64,000 nucleotides of DNA, taken from the NCBI GenBank assembly GCA_022606425.2, contig JAHDVF020001465.1, positions 310,001 through 374,000 on the forward strand, read 5' to 3'. This DNA comes from Lepidostoma basale (Eukaryota; Arthropoda; Insecta; Trichoptera; Lepidostomatidae). The notes under the pieces are model-generated. The model was not told where the DNA came from. It was given only the letters and a program-made list of their open reading frames with translations, and searched no databases. A program made the translations under genes and the position numbers. Below, one piece after another: positions 49,973-60,514 of the stretch; positions within the stretch are counted from its first letter, which is position 1, and every line of letters begins with the position of its first letter.

Positions 49973-50045
49973 TTTTGACAGAGTTTTCTTTCTCGGTCAC
50001 TTTTGATAAGTTGACGTTGAAATTCGTTTTTGATCCTGTCCCTCC

Positions 50046-50378
50046 ACATCAAATCGAAACAAATCAAATCAAATCAAATCAAATCAAATCAAATCAAATC
50101 AAATCAAATCAAATCAAATCAAATCAAATCAAATCAAATCAAATCAAATCAAATCAAATCAAATCAAATCAAATCAAAATTATTATAATAACATTATTTT
50201 CTCAACACACATTACAAAACAAAATCAAGGTTTAAAGACATCTATTAAGAATAGGTAAAATATTATGTACCTATAATACCAGGAATGCATAAGAGATGAT
50301 TCGACTTTAGGAAGGCAAGATACTCACTAAAGTCAAGAGTATTTGTCTTCTGAACGTACTTTCACTAATAAGATGTGA
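50046..50378 (-). mobile_element. LINE-A 3' end with an expanded (AAATC)n tail
   Basis: 50061-50175 is 23 perfect AAATC units, the complement of the LINE-A (GATTT)n tail. 50176-50378 is the LINE-A 3' UTR and the last residues (STFRRQIL..). Other copies carry 1-4 units. Confidence 0.9.
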
Positions 50379-50379
50379 G

Positions 50380-50885
50380 GAAATGTCGTTTTTTAATTTA
50401 ATTTAAACGACAAATAAATAAATAAAAATATACCAACACTCACCGCCTTTGATTACGCGCCATACTAAAATCATGTCCTTAATAAATCAAAGGCGTACCG
50501 TGACGCCCAGCCAATTTAAAATTAATACTTTTATTAATTCATTTCATTTCTGAGATTTCTCTCCTGTAAACTGCCTTGCCTCGTGATTTCAGAGTGAGAT
50601 CGACTGAAATACGGAGGCACGATATAAATGAGGTGAAATATAATTTGTAAGTGTTTCGAGGCTTTTTGGGTTTTTGATGATTTTAGTACTCTGTGCCGCG
50701 TGCCGCTTTGCTGAAGGGATTCCCGTGAGTTTTATGATTGCTTACGCCCATTTCAAAAAGAGATTGCTTTATCAATTCGCAAATAAATCGTAAATTATGT
50801 TGAAATATGAAACAAATTAGTTATCTGGGTGCTACTTAATTAAAGAAAAGATGGGAAGTAGTAACAATTTTAAAATATTTTAATA
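50380..50885. other. no gene seen
   Basis: Contains an imperfect repeat of TCAAAGGCG text near 50445-50500; otherwise unassigned. Confidence 0.4.
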
Positions 50886-50892
50886 ATATAGA

Positions 50893-51240
50893 TATCATCA
50901 TCATCGGCTGTCCCTCGTGTCCGAGGAAGACTGTCCTTCACGGTTGTGGGTCTGCATGTGACTGAAGAGCCCGATCCTGGACCCACATATTCTGGGGCAT
51001 CTGGGGCAGGGGAAGGCGCTTGTAATGGAGCCGTCACCGTCTCCCAGTGGTCTCTCCTTTCTCCTCCTCCTCTTCTCTGCGACATCGTCTCTGCTCTATG
51101 CATCAAAGTCTTGTGTGCCTTTATGTACTGTTGTTCTCCACCTAGGTATGTCCTCTGCAGTCTTTTCCCAGCAATCACAGTCGATGCTAGTCTTTTGTAG
51201 GTTTCCATTAAGGGAGGTTTCCCTTGGGTAAGCTGAGAGT
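50893..51240 (-). mobile_element. LINE-K 3' fragment
   Basis: Complement of the LINE-K end: NLQKTSIDCDCWEKTAEDIPRWRTTVHKGT in one minus-strand frame, and the finger-like GLFSH at about 50955. Starts with the (ATC)n complement of the tail. Confidence 0.85.
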
Positions 51241-51845
51241 CTCGGGATGAATTTGGACAAGACGAAAGTCATGTATAATGAACATATTATCCCGAGATCA
51301 GTAACCGTCGATGGGTCGGCTCTCCAAGTGGTACAAGAATACACATATCTTGGCCAAATCATACAATTAGGACGAAACAATTTCGAGAAAGAAGCCGACC
51401 GAAGAATTCAGTTGGGTTGAGCGGCCTTTGGGAAATTACGTCATGTTCTCACTTCCAGAATACCACAATGCCTCAAGACTAGAGTCTTCAACCAGTGCGT
51501 TTTGTCAGTCATGACGTACGGAGCCGAGACGTGTACATTGACAAAAGGTCTAGTCTACAGATTCAAGGTTGCCCAGCGCGCCATGGAAAGAGCCATGCTT
51601 GGAATAATCTTGCGGGACAGATTTAGAAACGAATTTATTCGACAACAAACCAAAGTGACTGATGTGGCTCTACGTATAGGCGGGCTGAAGTGGCGGTGGG
51701 CTGGCCATATCTGTCGGAGAACCGACAGCTGATGGAGAAGATGGGTTCTGGAGTGGAGACCACGTACAGGATTCCGTAGAGTTGGACGTCCCCCTGTCCG
51801 CTGGACCGACGATCTGAAGAGTGAAACGGCGTGATGGTTTGTTGA
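51241..51845 (+). mobile_element. LINE-L (LINE-F-like) ORF2 C-terminal fragment
   Basis: Encodes GMNLDKTKVMYNEHIIPRSVTVDGSALQVVQEYTYLGQIIQLGRNNFEKEADRRIQL, a stop, AFGKLRHVLTSRIPQCLKTRVFNQCVLSVMTYGAETCTLTK, AMLGIILRDRFRNEFIRQQTKVTDVALRIGGLKWRWAGHICRRTDS. The last bases GAAACGGCGTGATGGTTTGTTG are a LINE-B (TTG)-type terminus. Confidence 0.85.
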
Positions 51846-52154
51846 GGTTTTACATATATTTTAATGATGCTATGTTGGGAAAAATATTAGGGGATTCATT
51901 TAACGAAGGTGTGGTTGAAAATGTTTTTTCTCACATTCTACCCAAGGGCTGTTCCCGCAAGCGATCTCAGTCATTTCGGAAGATATTTGGAATAATTACT
52001 TCTTGGATCGAACACGTGTTCCTATTTAGTTACGCAGGCGCTATTCCTCTGCGCCAGATAATTAGTGAACAGCAATGTGTGATATTGGGAGGAAATACGA
52101 TATTTACAAAAATATTTCGAGAACACGAAAAAAATGTTTTTTGGAATTGTTACT

Positions 52155-52885
52155 AATGACCTAAATCTAAAGTGATGGTTTTCGAGAAAGAAGAATGTAT
52201 GACGATTTGTAAATATAAGTGCGATGGGCGAGAAATTGGAGCAAGTTACCGAATTTACGTATCTGGGAAGCATGTATACAAGAGACGGAAAAATGGAGAA
52301 AGACATCGAAAGAAGGGTTGGTGCTGGAAATAAAATTAATGACGCACTCAAAGTCATTACTGCAAATAGAAATATATCCACAGAAGCAAATATGGCAGTA
52401 CACAATCGAGTTTTAGTGCCAAACCTCACGTATGAAAGTGAAGATTGGAGCTGGCAAAAGAAGGATGAAAGCATGATAAACGCCGTAGAAACGAGATCAC
52501 TAAGAAGAATATGCGGGAAAACGTTGTATGATAGAATACCGAACGACGAAATAAGAGAGAAGTGTAAGGCTGATGACTGCATCATGGATAAAATTAAAAA
52601 AGGATCCCTGAGATGGTTTCGACATATGTAACGAATGGTCGAGAGTAGAATGGTTAAAAAGTTGTACACAAGCAGCGTGAGTGGAAAAAGAAGCCGAGGA
52701 CGACCGAGGATAACATGGCATGACCAAATTAATCAATTATTAAAAGGCGGCCACATTCGAAGTCGGAATAATCGACGTGCGTGCATGGTACGATGTATGA
52801 ATTTAGAGGAAGCCCGAGAGGTATGCCAGGACAGAGCATTGTGGCGATCCATCCTCTCTGCCTACCCCTCCGGGGAATTGGCCGA
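52155..52885 (+). mobile_element. LINE-B copy (ORF2 C-terminal ~240 residues)
   Basis: Encodes MGEKLEQVTEFTYLGSMYTRDGKMEKDIERRVGAGNKINDALKVITANRNISTEANMAVHN through IMDKIKKGSLRWFRHM, a stop, then ESRMVKKLYTSSVSGKRSRGRPRITWHDQINQLLKGGHIRSRNNRRACM. The end CCCCTCCGGGGAATTGGC lacks the GTGATGG(TTAG) terminus. It supplies the empty site for the LINE-A insertion at 39669. Confidence 0.92.
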
Positions 52886-52974
52886 AATGCACAATCATGC
52901 GAACGCTTAATTTTTTTTTCTGTAACAAACCCATGGTACTGATGGCCTCAATGATTCTTTTGCAGCCCTATCAT

Positions 52975-53155
52975 TGACGACCTTCGTGGCCAAGAGGTAA
53001 GTGTATTGACTGCCACCCCGAAGGTTCGGGTTTGATTTCTGGCGATGGCAGTGTTTTGTTACCCTGTCTTTGGTTCGGTGCAGAATTAACGTGACAAAAA
53101 ATGTCAATCACACTGCCATCGCCGGGAATAGAACCCGGGACCTTCAACCTTACGA
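52975..53155 (+). mobile_element. tRNA-derived SINE plus inverted partial copy
   Basis: 52978-53110: A box TGGCCAAGAGGT, decayed B box GGTTTGATTTC and the shared body. 53111-53155: complement of the SINE head and body (ACTGCCATCGCCGGGAATAG), forming an inverted pair. Confidence 0.75.
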
Positions 53156-53400
53156 ACCTTACGCTCCATCGCAGGCAAAACCCTCAGAGATCGGATCAGA
53201 AATCAAACGATAAGGTCTGTCTGTGGTGTTGATGATATTGTGAGATGGGGAAGAAGCAGAAGGCGCTTTTGGAGAGACCACGTGGACCGCATGGAGAATA
53301 CAAGAATCGCAAAAATTGTTAAAGTTGAAAACCCAAGAAGCAAGAGACTACTAGAAACGCCGTCAAAAAGATGGAGAAATGGCAGGAAAGTATCATGGAC
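53156..53400 (+). mobile_element. LINE-G-like ORF2 fragment
   Basis: Encodes LRSIAGKTLRDRIRNQTIRSVCGVDDIVRWGRSRRRFWRDHVDRMENTRIAKIVKVENPRSKR, with the first part in another frame from the second. More diverged than the other LINE-G copies. Confidence 0.75.
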
Positions 53401-53769
53401 GACCGTCACATACAGGTCATACGACCTTAACCAAAAGAAATATAATAAGGAGCACAGAATTATACAGATAATAATGGAAGTTTTCATTAAGAATACAGCA
53501 TCATTAATCACACCCAGTTACTTAAAATATTACGTTCAGAAAAAAGGAAATTCCTCGAAGAATTCTCCGTTTCCTTAGCTATTAATAAAACGATTTGTTT
53601 TACAGGCATACCCATCCAATTATGAAGAATTCGGCAAACAAGATGGCCGCCTTTCCAATTAGGAAGACCCAAAAATTCTTTTAAGTAAGATGCTTAATTG
53701 TTGAATTACGCAGAGACACGTTTTTGGATTTTTAAGTTAATCAAATAATATTTTGTTTTCTTGAATGTT

Positions 53770-53850
53770 ACAAATACTGGATTTTACCCATTGCGGGTTA
53801 ATCATTTTAAGGATTGATTGTATCTCAATAGAGACGAAGATGTAAATTGT
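53770..53850 (+). repeat. MITE-G left end only
   Basis: ACTGGATTTTACCCATTGCG, then TTGTATCTCAATAGAGACG, truncated by the following LINE-B copy. Confidence 0.65.
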
Positions 53851-53864
53851 TTTTTTAATAAAAC

Positions 53865-54362
53865 TAACTAACCATCACGGCGTCTCCCCGGAGGGGAGGG
53901 GTAGGCAGAAAGAATGGAACGCCACACTGTTCTGTCCTGACATACTTCTCTCGCCTCCTCTACATTCATACATCTTGTAATGCACGCTCGTCGATTTCTC
54001 TGACTCCTCGCGTGACCGACATTCAATATTTGATTGATTTCCTCGGCCTTCCTCTATTCCTAGCTCCGTTCACGCCGTTTACATATACCTTCTTTACCAT
54101 TCTGTCTTCACTCATTCTTTCCATGTGTCCAAACCATCTTAATGATCCTTTCCTTATTTTGTTCATAACACTTTCATTCGCACTACATTCACTTCTTATA
54201 CTTGCATTTGTCACTCTATCATATACAGATTTGCCACACATTCGCCTTAGAGATCTCATTTCTACTGCATTTATTCTACTTTCATCCTTCTTTTGCCAGT
54301 TCCATGCTTCACTTCCATACATAAGGGTCGGCACAAGAACACCATTGTGCACTTTGTGTTTT
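53865..54362 (-). mobile_element. LINE-B copy
   Basis: Minus strand: MHNGVLVPTLMYGSEAWNWQKKDESRINAVEMRSLRRMCGKSVYDRVTNASIRSECSANESVMNKIRKGSLRWFGHMERMSEDRM, one continuous 109-residue frame, then the terminus. It lacks the first QINQ residues by a small deletion near 54035. Confidence 0.92.
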
Positions 54363-54618
54363 TTTTAGGAAACAGAATATGGTGGTCGAGGCGTTTACAG
54401 AACTCATGACCTGTCATTGGTTGGGTTAAGCGATAGCTTTATGTAATACAACATTCCCCATTCCACCCTTCTTACGACCACCACGTTTGACAATTTTTTG
54501 AAATTTATATATGCTACTATGTTGAGAAACACTTCACAAATTTTTGTTCAATCTACACTAGCGCCATCTATTAAGATTAGATGTAAGCAACCCAACCAAT
54601 GACAGGTCATAAGTCAAG
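54363..54618 (+). repeat. MITE-G internal fragment
   Basis: Contains AACTCATGACCTGTCATTGG and its complement-like ACCCAACCAATGACAGGTCA at the far end, so the fragment itself is an inverted pair without the terminal TIRs. Confidence 0.6.
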
Positions 54619-54882
54619 ATCGCTTCGGCTCAACTAATCTTTCTATTGCCGAGGAGTTCGCCGAGCGAAGTGCGGATTTCCTTGTATTAAGGCTGTCCGT
54701 TATACAGAGTTCAGATATATAACTTGGTGCCATTCCATGTAGCGCTTTGAAGACTGTTCAGCAGAGTTTATACTGGATTCTTTCTGGACTTTAAAGACAG
54801 TGAAGTTCTTTGAGATGTTGTGTTATATGGGACTTTTTGGAATGCCTTAAATGAGACTTGCTGCTGCATTGAACACAGATAA
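54619..54882 (-). mobile_element. CR1/L2-like LINE fragment
   Basis: Complement of the same ORF2 region as 31565-31840 (ELHWL.SPERIQYKL, RLAELLGNRKISE-like), a few percent diverged and frame-shifted. Confidence 0.82.
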
Positions 54883-54884
54883 TA

Positions 54885-55056
54885 TAACTATTTCTTTTTA
54901 TTCACTGAGAAGGTCACGACAGCTGTTTCGACAGCCGATGTTGGCATCATCAGGTGTTACAATAAACTAAAGTTTATTGTAACACCTGATGATGCCAACA
55001 TCGATTGGCGAAACAGCTGTCGCGACACTCTCAGTGAATAAAAATAATTTGTGATA
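54885..55056. repeat. foldback element, family C, two opposed arms
   Basis: Palindrome centred near 54970: TTCACTGAGA...CGACAGCTGTTTCG... and its complement. Arms ~85 bp with ~85% pairing. Confidence 0.88.
54975..55036 (+). ncRNA. hammerhead-ribozyme-like motif, family C, right arm
   Basis: CUGAUGA 54986-54992, U 54993, helix II GCCAA/UUGGC (54994-54998/55005-55009), GAAAC 55010-55014, loop AGCU, GUC 55019-55021. Stem I GUAACAC (54979-54985) faces GCGACAC (55022-55028): pairs at positions 1, 3, 6 and 7. The left-arm copy (54918-54953, minus) keeps CUGAUGA, GAAAC and GUC, but helix II is broken by two mismatches. Confidence 0.6.
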
Positions 55057-55094
55057 TTATAACAGTGTTTTTAATTTTAACAGTAAAAATAATT

Positions 55095-55478
55095 ATTATA
55101 TAAAGTCATAATTTAATTGTATCTCAAAAGAGACGAAGATGCAAATTGGAAACTGAATATGGTTGATCAAGGTGTTTACAGGACTTATGACCTGTCATTG
55201 GTTGGGTTTAGCGCACGATTTATGTAATTACAATATTCCCCATTCCACCTTTGTTTATGACCATGTATGACAAATTTTTGGAAGTTGTATATATGTTAAA
55301 GTCCTATGTCAGATTTCACATGTCAGTTTCAATGTGCCATCTATGAAGATTTTGATCACATATGTTAATCTTTTTAAGATTACTCTATATATAATCTACA
55401 TACTAATGCCATCTATCGTCTCTATTGAGATACAATTAAATCATGAATTAATAACCCACGGTGGGTGAAATCCAGTAT
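55095..55478 (+). repeat. MITE-G, complete copy
   Basis: Left TIR from TTGTATCTCAAAAGAGACG (55118), right TIR CGTCTCTATTGAGATACAAT at 55420-55439, extending to ACCCACGGTGGGTGAAATCC. Interior includes ACCTGTCATTGGTTGGG. Confidence 0.78.
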
Positions 55479-55479
55479 T

Positions 55480-56040
55480 CGTATACAAGTATAAGTATAC
55501 ATTCACAAAAAAAAATTATATTAAGGTTGGCCCTAGAACTCCATTTTGTACAGCCATCTTTGCTTCAGTGGATATATTTCACCACCACCCTTCTTTCCAT
55601 ATCTTTCTCCATTCTATCTCTTGTAAACATGCCAGATAATTAAATACGGAAACTTGCTCCAATTTCTCAAAGAAATTAATCATATCAAATAAATTCATCA
55701 TTCAATCAGCTTATCAGGAAATTAAAATCTTGTTTGAAATGGAAGACATGCAAGTAATTGGCACGAAAAAGAAGATAGTATAATTGATGCGTTCGAATTT
55801 TAAAAGTTTTTAATTAATTTAATTGTTCATGGTTATATATTCAGTTACGATAACATTAAGAATTCTCAGATTACATCTACATATACGAGTATGAACTATT
55901 TTGAATAGTGATAACGAAGGTTTTATAAAAAATGTATAATCTAACCAACTTACTAACAAATAATTAATGTTTTAATTGAAATTTCTTGGTAGAAGCTCAT
56001 TTTAAATAATGAAAACAAAAAAAAATTATACAAAATTTCT
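55480..56040. other. mostly unassigned; LINE-B trace at 55515-55680
   Basis: 55520-55680 is a faint complement of the LINE-B KMAVHN/ERRMGE/EFTYL region. The rest is AT-rich. Confidence 0.4.
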
Positions 56041-56055
56041 TTATTATTAACTTAG

Positions 56056-56105
56056 TAACTAACTAACCATCACGCCGTCTAGACGGCGTGATGGTTAGTT
56101 AGTTA
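56056..56105. repeat. perfect 50-bp palindrome of two LINE-B-type termini
   Basis: TAACTAACTAACCATCACGC... is mirrored around 56080/56081 without mismatch. It is formed by two opposed LINE-B/element C 3' ends. Confidence 0.9.
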
Positions 56106-56430
56106 GACGCGTCTCCCCGAAAGGGTAGGCAGAAAGAATGGACTGTCACACATTTACTGGTGCGGCACTCCATCCTTCTCTTTTCGCCCCGCGGGAGACG
56201 CAGTGTGATGGGTTGCGAACCTCATCGCCACCAATAGGCATCTCCCGCACACACTTTGATCGTCCAACACCCATAAAATAAATCTAAAACAAATAATATA
56301 AAATACAATGATATAAAATAAAATAACAAAATAAAAATAATTTAACACAAAATGTTATTTTTAGATGGTGCACATATTGTCTATTTAATTTATGTTCCAC
56401 GAATCCACCGTTTTTTAATTTAGCACATAA
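56106..56430 (-). mobile_element. element C copy 4
   Basis: Complement of the conserved block (GCGGCACTCCATCC, GCGGGAGACGCAGTGTGATG) and of the AT-rich 5' half. 56400-56520 repeats the GTTCCACGAATCCACCGTT part a second time. Confidence 0.75.
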
Positions 56431-56599
56431 TGTTTTTTTCGATGTTGCACATGTTGACATGGACGATCCGGACTTTTGTGTTTATTTAATTTATGTTACA
56501 CGTATCCACCGTTTTTTTTATTAAGTAATTTTTATGTATGAAACCTGCCGAAACCGGTACTAATATAAACACAAGTGGAAGCACACTAAATACATAATA

Positions 56600-57844
56600 T
56601 TAGGTCCTTACATATGAAATTGGCGTTTTGGCATACTGGCAACTTTGATCTCAAATGTCTTCTCTTTGGTTAGGAATTCCAAATTCAAATTTATACAGCT
56701 ATTTACTCAAGTATTTATGTTTCGAAAATTATAATTAATTTGTTTTTCCTCAATTGTTTTTTTTCTTTGCGTCACTCAGTTTACAAAATGGAAAACTTGA
56801 AATATCGCGTTATTTACGAGTACGAGTTCCACCGTGGCATCAGTGCTGCAGAAACGGCTCGAAGGATTAATGATGTGTATGGCGACGGTGCCGCAAAAGA
56901 AAACACAGTGCGTTTTTGGTTCCAATGTTTTCGTTCTGGAAATTTCGACCTGCAGAACAAGCCCCGTGGACGGCCGGAGACCAAAGTTGATAATGAAGAA
57001 TGAAACCACGTCCGAGTTAGCTGCAGGCTGCGGTATTAGTGATAAAACTGTTTTAATCCACTTGAAGCAAATTAGGAAGGTGAAAAAGCTTGAAAGGTGG
57101 GTACCTCACGAATTGAGTGAAGCAAATCAACAAACGCGCGTTGACTGCTGCGTTGCATTACTCAACCGGCACAATAATGAAGGGATTTTTGAATCGAATC
57201 ATTACCTGTGATGAAAAGTGGATCCTGTATGATAATCGGAAGCGCTCATCGCAATGGCTGAACCCTGCCGAACCAGCCAAACCATGCCCCAAGCGAAAAA
57301 TGACTCCAAAAAAGTTACTTGTGAGCGTTTGGTGGACTAGTGCTGGTGTCGTTCACTACAGCTTTCTTAAATCTGGCCAGACGATTACGGCAGATGTCTA
57401 TTGTCAGCAACTGCAAACCATGATGGAAAAGCTAGCTGCTAAACAACCGAGGCTGGTTAATCGCTCTAGGCCACTGCTGCTTCATGATAACGCTAGACCA
57501 CACACTGCACAACAGACGGCTACCAAATTAGAAGAGCTTCAATTGGAATGTCTAAGACATCCACCGTACTCTCCGGACCTTGCCCCAACAGATTACTATT
57601 TTTTCCAAATTTGGATAACTTCTTGCAAGGGAAAAAATTCAACTCCGATGGGGCAGTCCAAACCGACTTCAAAGATTTTATTGATTCCCGTCCGAATGGT
57701 TTTTTTAGTAAAGGGATCGATGAACTACCTATGAGATGGCAAAAGTGCATAGATAACTTTGATTAAATAAATATATTACATTAAAAAAAAATCAACTTTA
57801 TGTTCCTCCCATACAAAACGCCAATTTCATATGTAAGGACCTAA
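56600..57844 (+). mobile_element. mariner element, copy 2 (1245 bp)
   Basis: Same TTAGGTCCTTACATATGAAA ends as copy 1, flanked by TA (56598-56599 and 57845-57846). The transposase is broken. Confidence 0.95.
56788..57765 (+). pseudogene. mariner transposase, copy 2, several frame breaks
   Basis: Starts MENLKYRVIYEYEFHRG. Against copy 1: ~31-bp deletion after VDNEE (about 57001), one extra T near 57187, one base lost at about 57605 after PTDYYFF, and a 12-bp deletion near the end (KCIDNFD). All three catalytic Asp codons still exist (CDEKW, LHDNARPH, APTDYY). Its C-terminus FSKGIDELPMRWQKC is intact where copy 1 is frame-shifted. Confidence 0.93.
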
Positions 57845-57884
57845 TAATAAAGTAATTTTGTGTAATTTTATTTTTATTTTCATT

Positions 57885-58065
57885 ATTTAACTAACTAACC
57901 ATCACGCATTTTCTCCGGAGGAGTAAGCAGAGAGGATGGACCGCCATTATACTCTGTGATACCACTCGAGCTTCCTCTACATTAATAGATCGTAACATGC
58001 AAGCTCGTTGATTTTTCCGAATTCGAATGTGGCCGCCTTTTAGTTATTTCATTTATTTATTTATT
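57885..58065 (-). mobile_element. LINE-B 3' terminus, old
   Basis: Complement of TTAG tail and AACCATCACGC, then a diverged terminus. Confidence 0.65.
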
Positions 58066-58069
58066 GATC

Positions 58070-58390
58070 ATTTACCAAGTACATGGTTTTAATACCTCCC
58101 AACTGGGGTAACCCGTTCTAGAGAGCCATTTCTAGCACTCTATATAATTTCAATATATAATTTCTAAATTTAGGGAACAATTAATGAACAGGAGAGCAGC
58201 ACATATCCTAAAGTGTATAACCTAAAATTCATTGTCTTATATAATATATTATAACGCTATTTAAACACTATTTAAACTATTTATTTATTTAAAAAATTAC
58301 ACTACATTTAAGCCGCCCTTTTTTAAATGTCTCCGTAGTAACATGTTTTTTGTAATAGTGCATTATTATTAATTTATATAAATTTATAAG
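58070..58390. other. no gene seen
   Basis: AT-rich, unassigned. Confidence 0.45.
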
Positions 58391-58394
58391 CAAA

Positions 58395-58640
58395 CAAACA
58401 AACAATCACGCCGTTTCCCCTTAGGGGCAGAGAGAATGGACCGCCACAATACTCTATCCTGGCACATCTCTCTATCTTCCTGCACATTCATACAGCGATT
58501 CATATACGCACGTCGAATTTTCCGACTTCTAACATGACCAACCTTTAAAATTTGATTAATTTGGTCATGCCATGTTTTCCTCGGTGTGCCTCGACTCCGT
58601 TCTTCATTTACATCATTTACGTATACTTTCTTAACTTAAT
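58395..58640 (-). mobile_element. LINE-B relative, (TTTG)n tail
   Basis: Tail complement is CAAACAAACAAACAATCACG, then the usual 3' region to the VYVNDVN.ERSRGTPRKTWHDQ segment. Confidence 0.75.
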
Positions 58641-58712
58641 TTTATCATTTGATAATGCCTTAGACGGACGAAACTTGTCATTCACATAAAATATAATATA
58701 ATAAAACTTAGA
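58640..58712 (+). repeat. foldback family H, single arm
   Basis: UUGAUAA 58648-58654-like core, GAAAC(U)UGUC at about 58670 and the arm TCACATAAAATATAATA. Confidence 0.5.
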
Positions 58713-58792
58713 CTAAACAAAGAAAGTATAATATAAAAAATGCATTTTATTTAATTTTTCTATTGGTCTTTTTTGTTTAGTTTTTATGATAT

Positions 58793-58845
58793 ATTTACAC
58801 CTGAAGATCATATTATATATTTATCCTCCGAAATACGACGTGTTT
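58793..58845 (+). ncRNA. hammerhead-like motif, family E, decayed
   Basis: ACAC 58797-58800, CUGAAGA 58801-58807, U, then a helix II that no longer pairs well, GAAAU (58830-58834), GAC in place of GUC, GUGU 58840-58843. Stem I (ACAC/GUGU) is kept. Confidence 0.4.
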
Positions 58846-58924
58846 TTAAAAATATTTTGCGGATTTTGGCATATAGAATGGAATAATACTCCTAGCGGCT
58901 TCTAACAATATGTTGGTCAACAGC

Positions 58925-59290
58925 CTTCACATTGTGTTAATAAGGTAGTTTGCTAAATGCCGAAAATCATTCTCCATAGATGGCGTTAGTGGGTCGGTTT
59001 TATAGGTTAATTCTTGAAAAAATTCACTAGTGCAACCAAATCTACATAGATGGCTGACTGAAACTGCCACGTGAAGATAAATATGGATTTTGAAGCATAT
59101 ATACATCTTCCAAAAATTTGTCATGCATGATCACAAATAACAAAGGTGGAATGGGGAATGTTGTAATTACAAAAAGCGTGCGCTTAACCCAACCAATGAC
59201 AGGTCATAAGTCCTGTAAACACCTTGATCATCCATGTTCAGTTTCCAGTTTACGTCTTCGTCTCTATTGAGATACAATTAAAAGATTATA
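58925..59290 (-). repeat. MITE-G, 5' part diverged
   Basis: Right TIR CGTCTCTATTGAGATACAAT at 59262-59281, ACCCAACCAATGACAGGTCA at 59187-59206; the other end is not recognised. Confidence 0.65.
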
Positions 59291-59294
59291 AATA

Positions 59295-59720
59295 AGTTTA
59301 TTTTCAATTTCCAAAGTGTAATACTATGGAATTCATAGTGTTAGCCTTATCTTTCACTAAATTAATAAAGCTTGTATAAAACAGTAGTTTTAATTCGTAT
59401 TAATTATTTTATATGGAGTTTTACATTACTGTTCAAGAAACAATTAAAAAAAATTCAGAGTTGTAATTAAGACATTTAAAATGTAGGTCTTTCTTAAGCG
59501 ATGTTTTAATATATTTTAAGTAGGATGGTAGTAAAAGCGAGGAATTTCTTGGTAGATTGACTTGATAGTGCCATGGTCGCTATTCATTAACAAAGTAAAC
59601 AGATGTCGGCTATTATTTATCGTGTTTATGTCACCCTTGGTCCCTTCGGAATGCGGCAGTCTTCAAATAAGGGTGACATCGCTGCAGGGTGCGAGATAAG
59701 AGAGATCTAAGTCAATAGTT
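59295..59720. other. no gene seen
   Basis: AT-rich, unassigned. 59390-59450 resembles the foldback H spacer at 2020-2090 (ATATGGAGTTTTACA, CAAGAAACAAT). Confidence 0.4.
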
Positions 59721-59724
59721 TTAT

Positions 59725-60510
59725 ATATAACTAACTAACTAATAACCGCAGGGGTAGGCAGAAAGAATGCAACGCCACACTGTTCTGTCCTGACATACTT
59801 CTCTGGATTCCTCTGCATTCATACGTCTTGTCATGCACGCACGTCGATCTCTCCGACTCCTCACGTGACCGACATTCAATATTTGATTGATTTGATCGTG
59901 CCACGTTTTCCTCGGCCTTCCTCTATTTCTAGCTCCGTTCACGCCGTTTACATATACCTTCTTTACCATTCTGTCTTCATTCATTATTTCCATGTGTCCA
60001 AACCATCTTAATGACCCTTTCCTTATTTTGTTCATAAGACTTTCATTCGCACCACATTCACTTCTTATGCTTGCATTTGTCACTCATTATATACTTGCAT
60101 CATATACTGATTTGCCACACATTCGTCTTAGAAATTTCTTCTGCATTTATTCTACTTTCATCCTTCTTATGCCAGATCCATGCTTCACTTCCATACATAA
60201 GGGTCGACATAAGAACACCATTATGCACTGCCATCTTAGCTTTTTTGGATAGGCTTTTGTTTGCGATGACAACTTTAAGTGCACCATTTACTCTGTTGCC
60301 TGCCCCAACCCTTCTTTCAATTTCCTTCTCCACCCTCCTATCCTTTGTAAACATACTTCCTAAATAAACAAATTCATCCACTTGTTCCAGATTTTTACCG
60401 TTTACACTGATGTTATAGACTGTCATGCTTCCTTCTTTTTCGAAAATCATTACCTTGGACTTATTCACATTCATCATCAAATCGTATCGCTTGCATACCT
60501 CATACATACA
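59725..60510 (-). mobile_element. LINE-B copy, long
   Basis: Minus strand: MYEVCKRYDLMMNVNKSKVMIFEKEGSMTVYNISVNGKNLEQVDEFVYLGSMFTKDRRVEKEIERRVGAGNRVNGALKVVIANKSLSKKAKMAVHNGVL in one frame, a small duplication at 60085-60115, then ECGANESLMNKIRKGSLRWFGHMEIMNEDRMVKKVYVNGVNGARNRGRPRKTWHDQINQ. The terminal GTGATGG is shortened. Confidence 0.92.
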
Positions 60511-60514
60511 TTAT

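Larger units (their letters stand above)
56540..57875 (+). repeat. foldback family B arm split by mariner copy 2
   Basis: 56545-56599 is a B-type arm end (CCGAAACCGGTACTAAT, AAACACAAGTGGAAGCACAC, TAAATACATAATA) and 57845-57875 continues it (TAATAAAGTAATTTTGTG). Removing the mariner restores the text seen at 26955-26985. CAGAAGA and helix II are not preserved here. Confidence 0.75.

Noticed and set aside
50061..50175. CRISPR-like or satellite array
   Set aside because: A pure 5-bp microsatellite without spacers, explained as a LINE-A tail.
51821..52156. 111-residue open frame (MKRRDGLLRFYIYF...)
   Set aside because: Considered as a host exon, but there are no splice-site-supported neighbours, no recognised domain and it starts in a LINE terminus; not supported.
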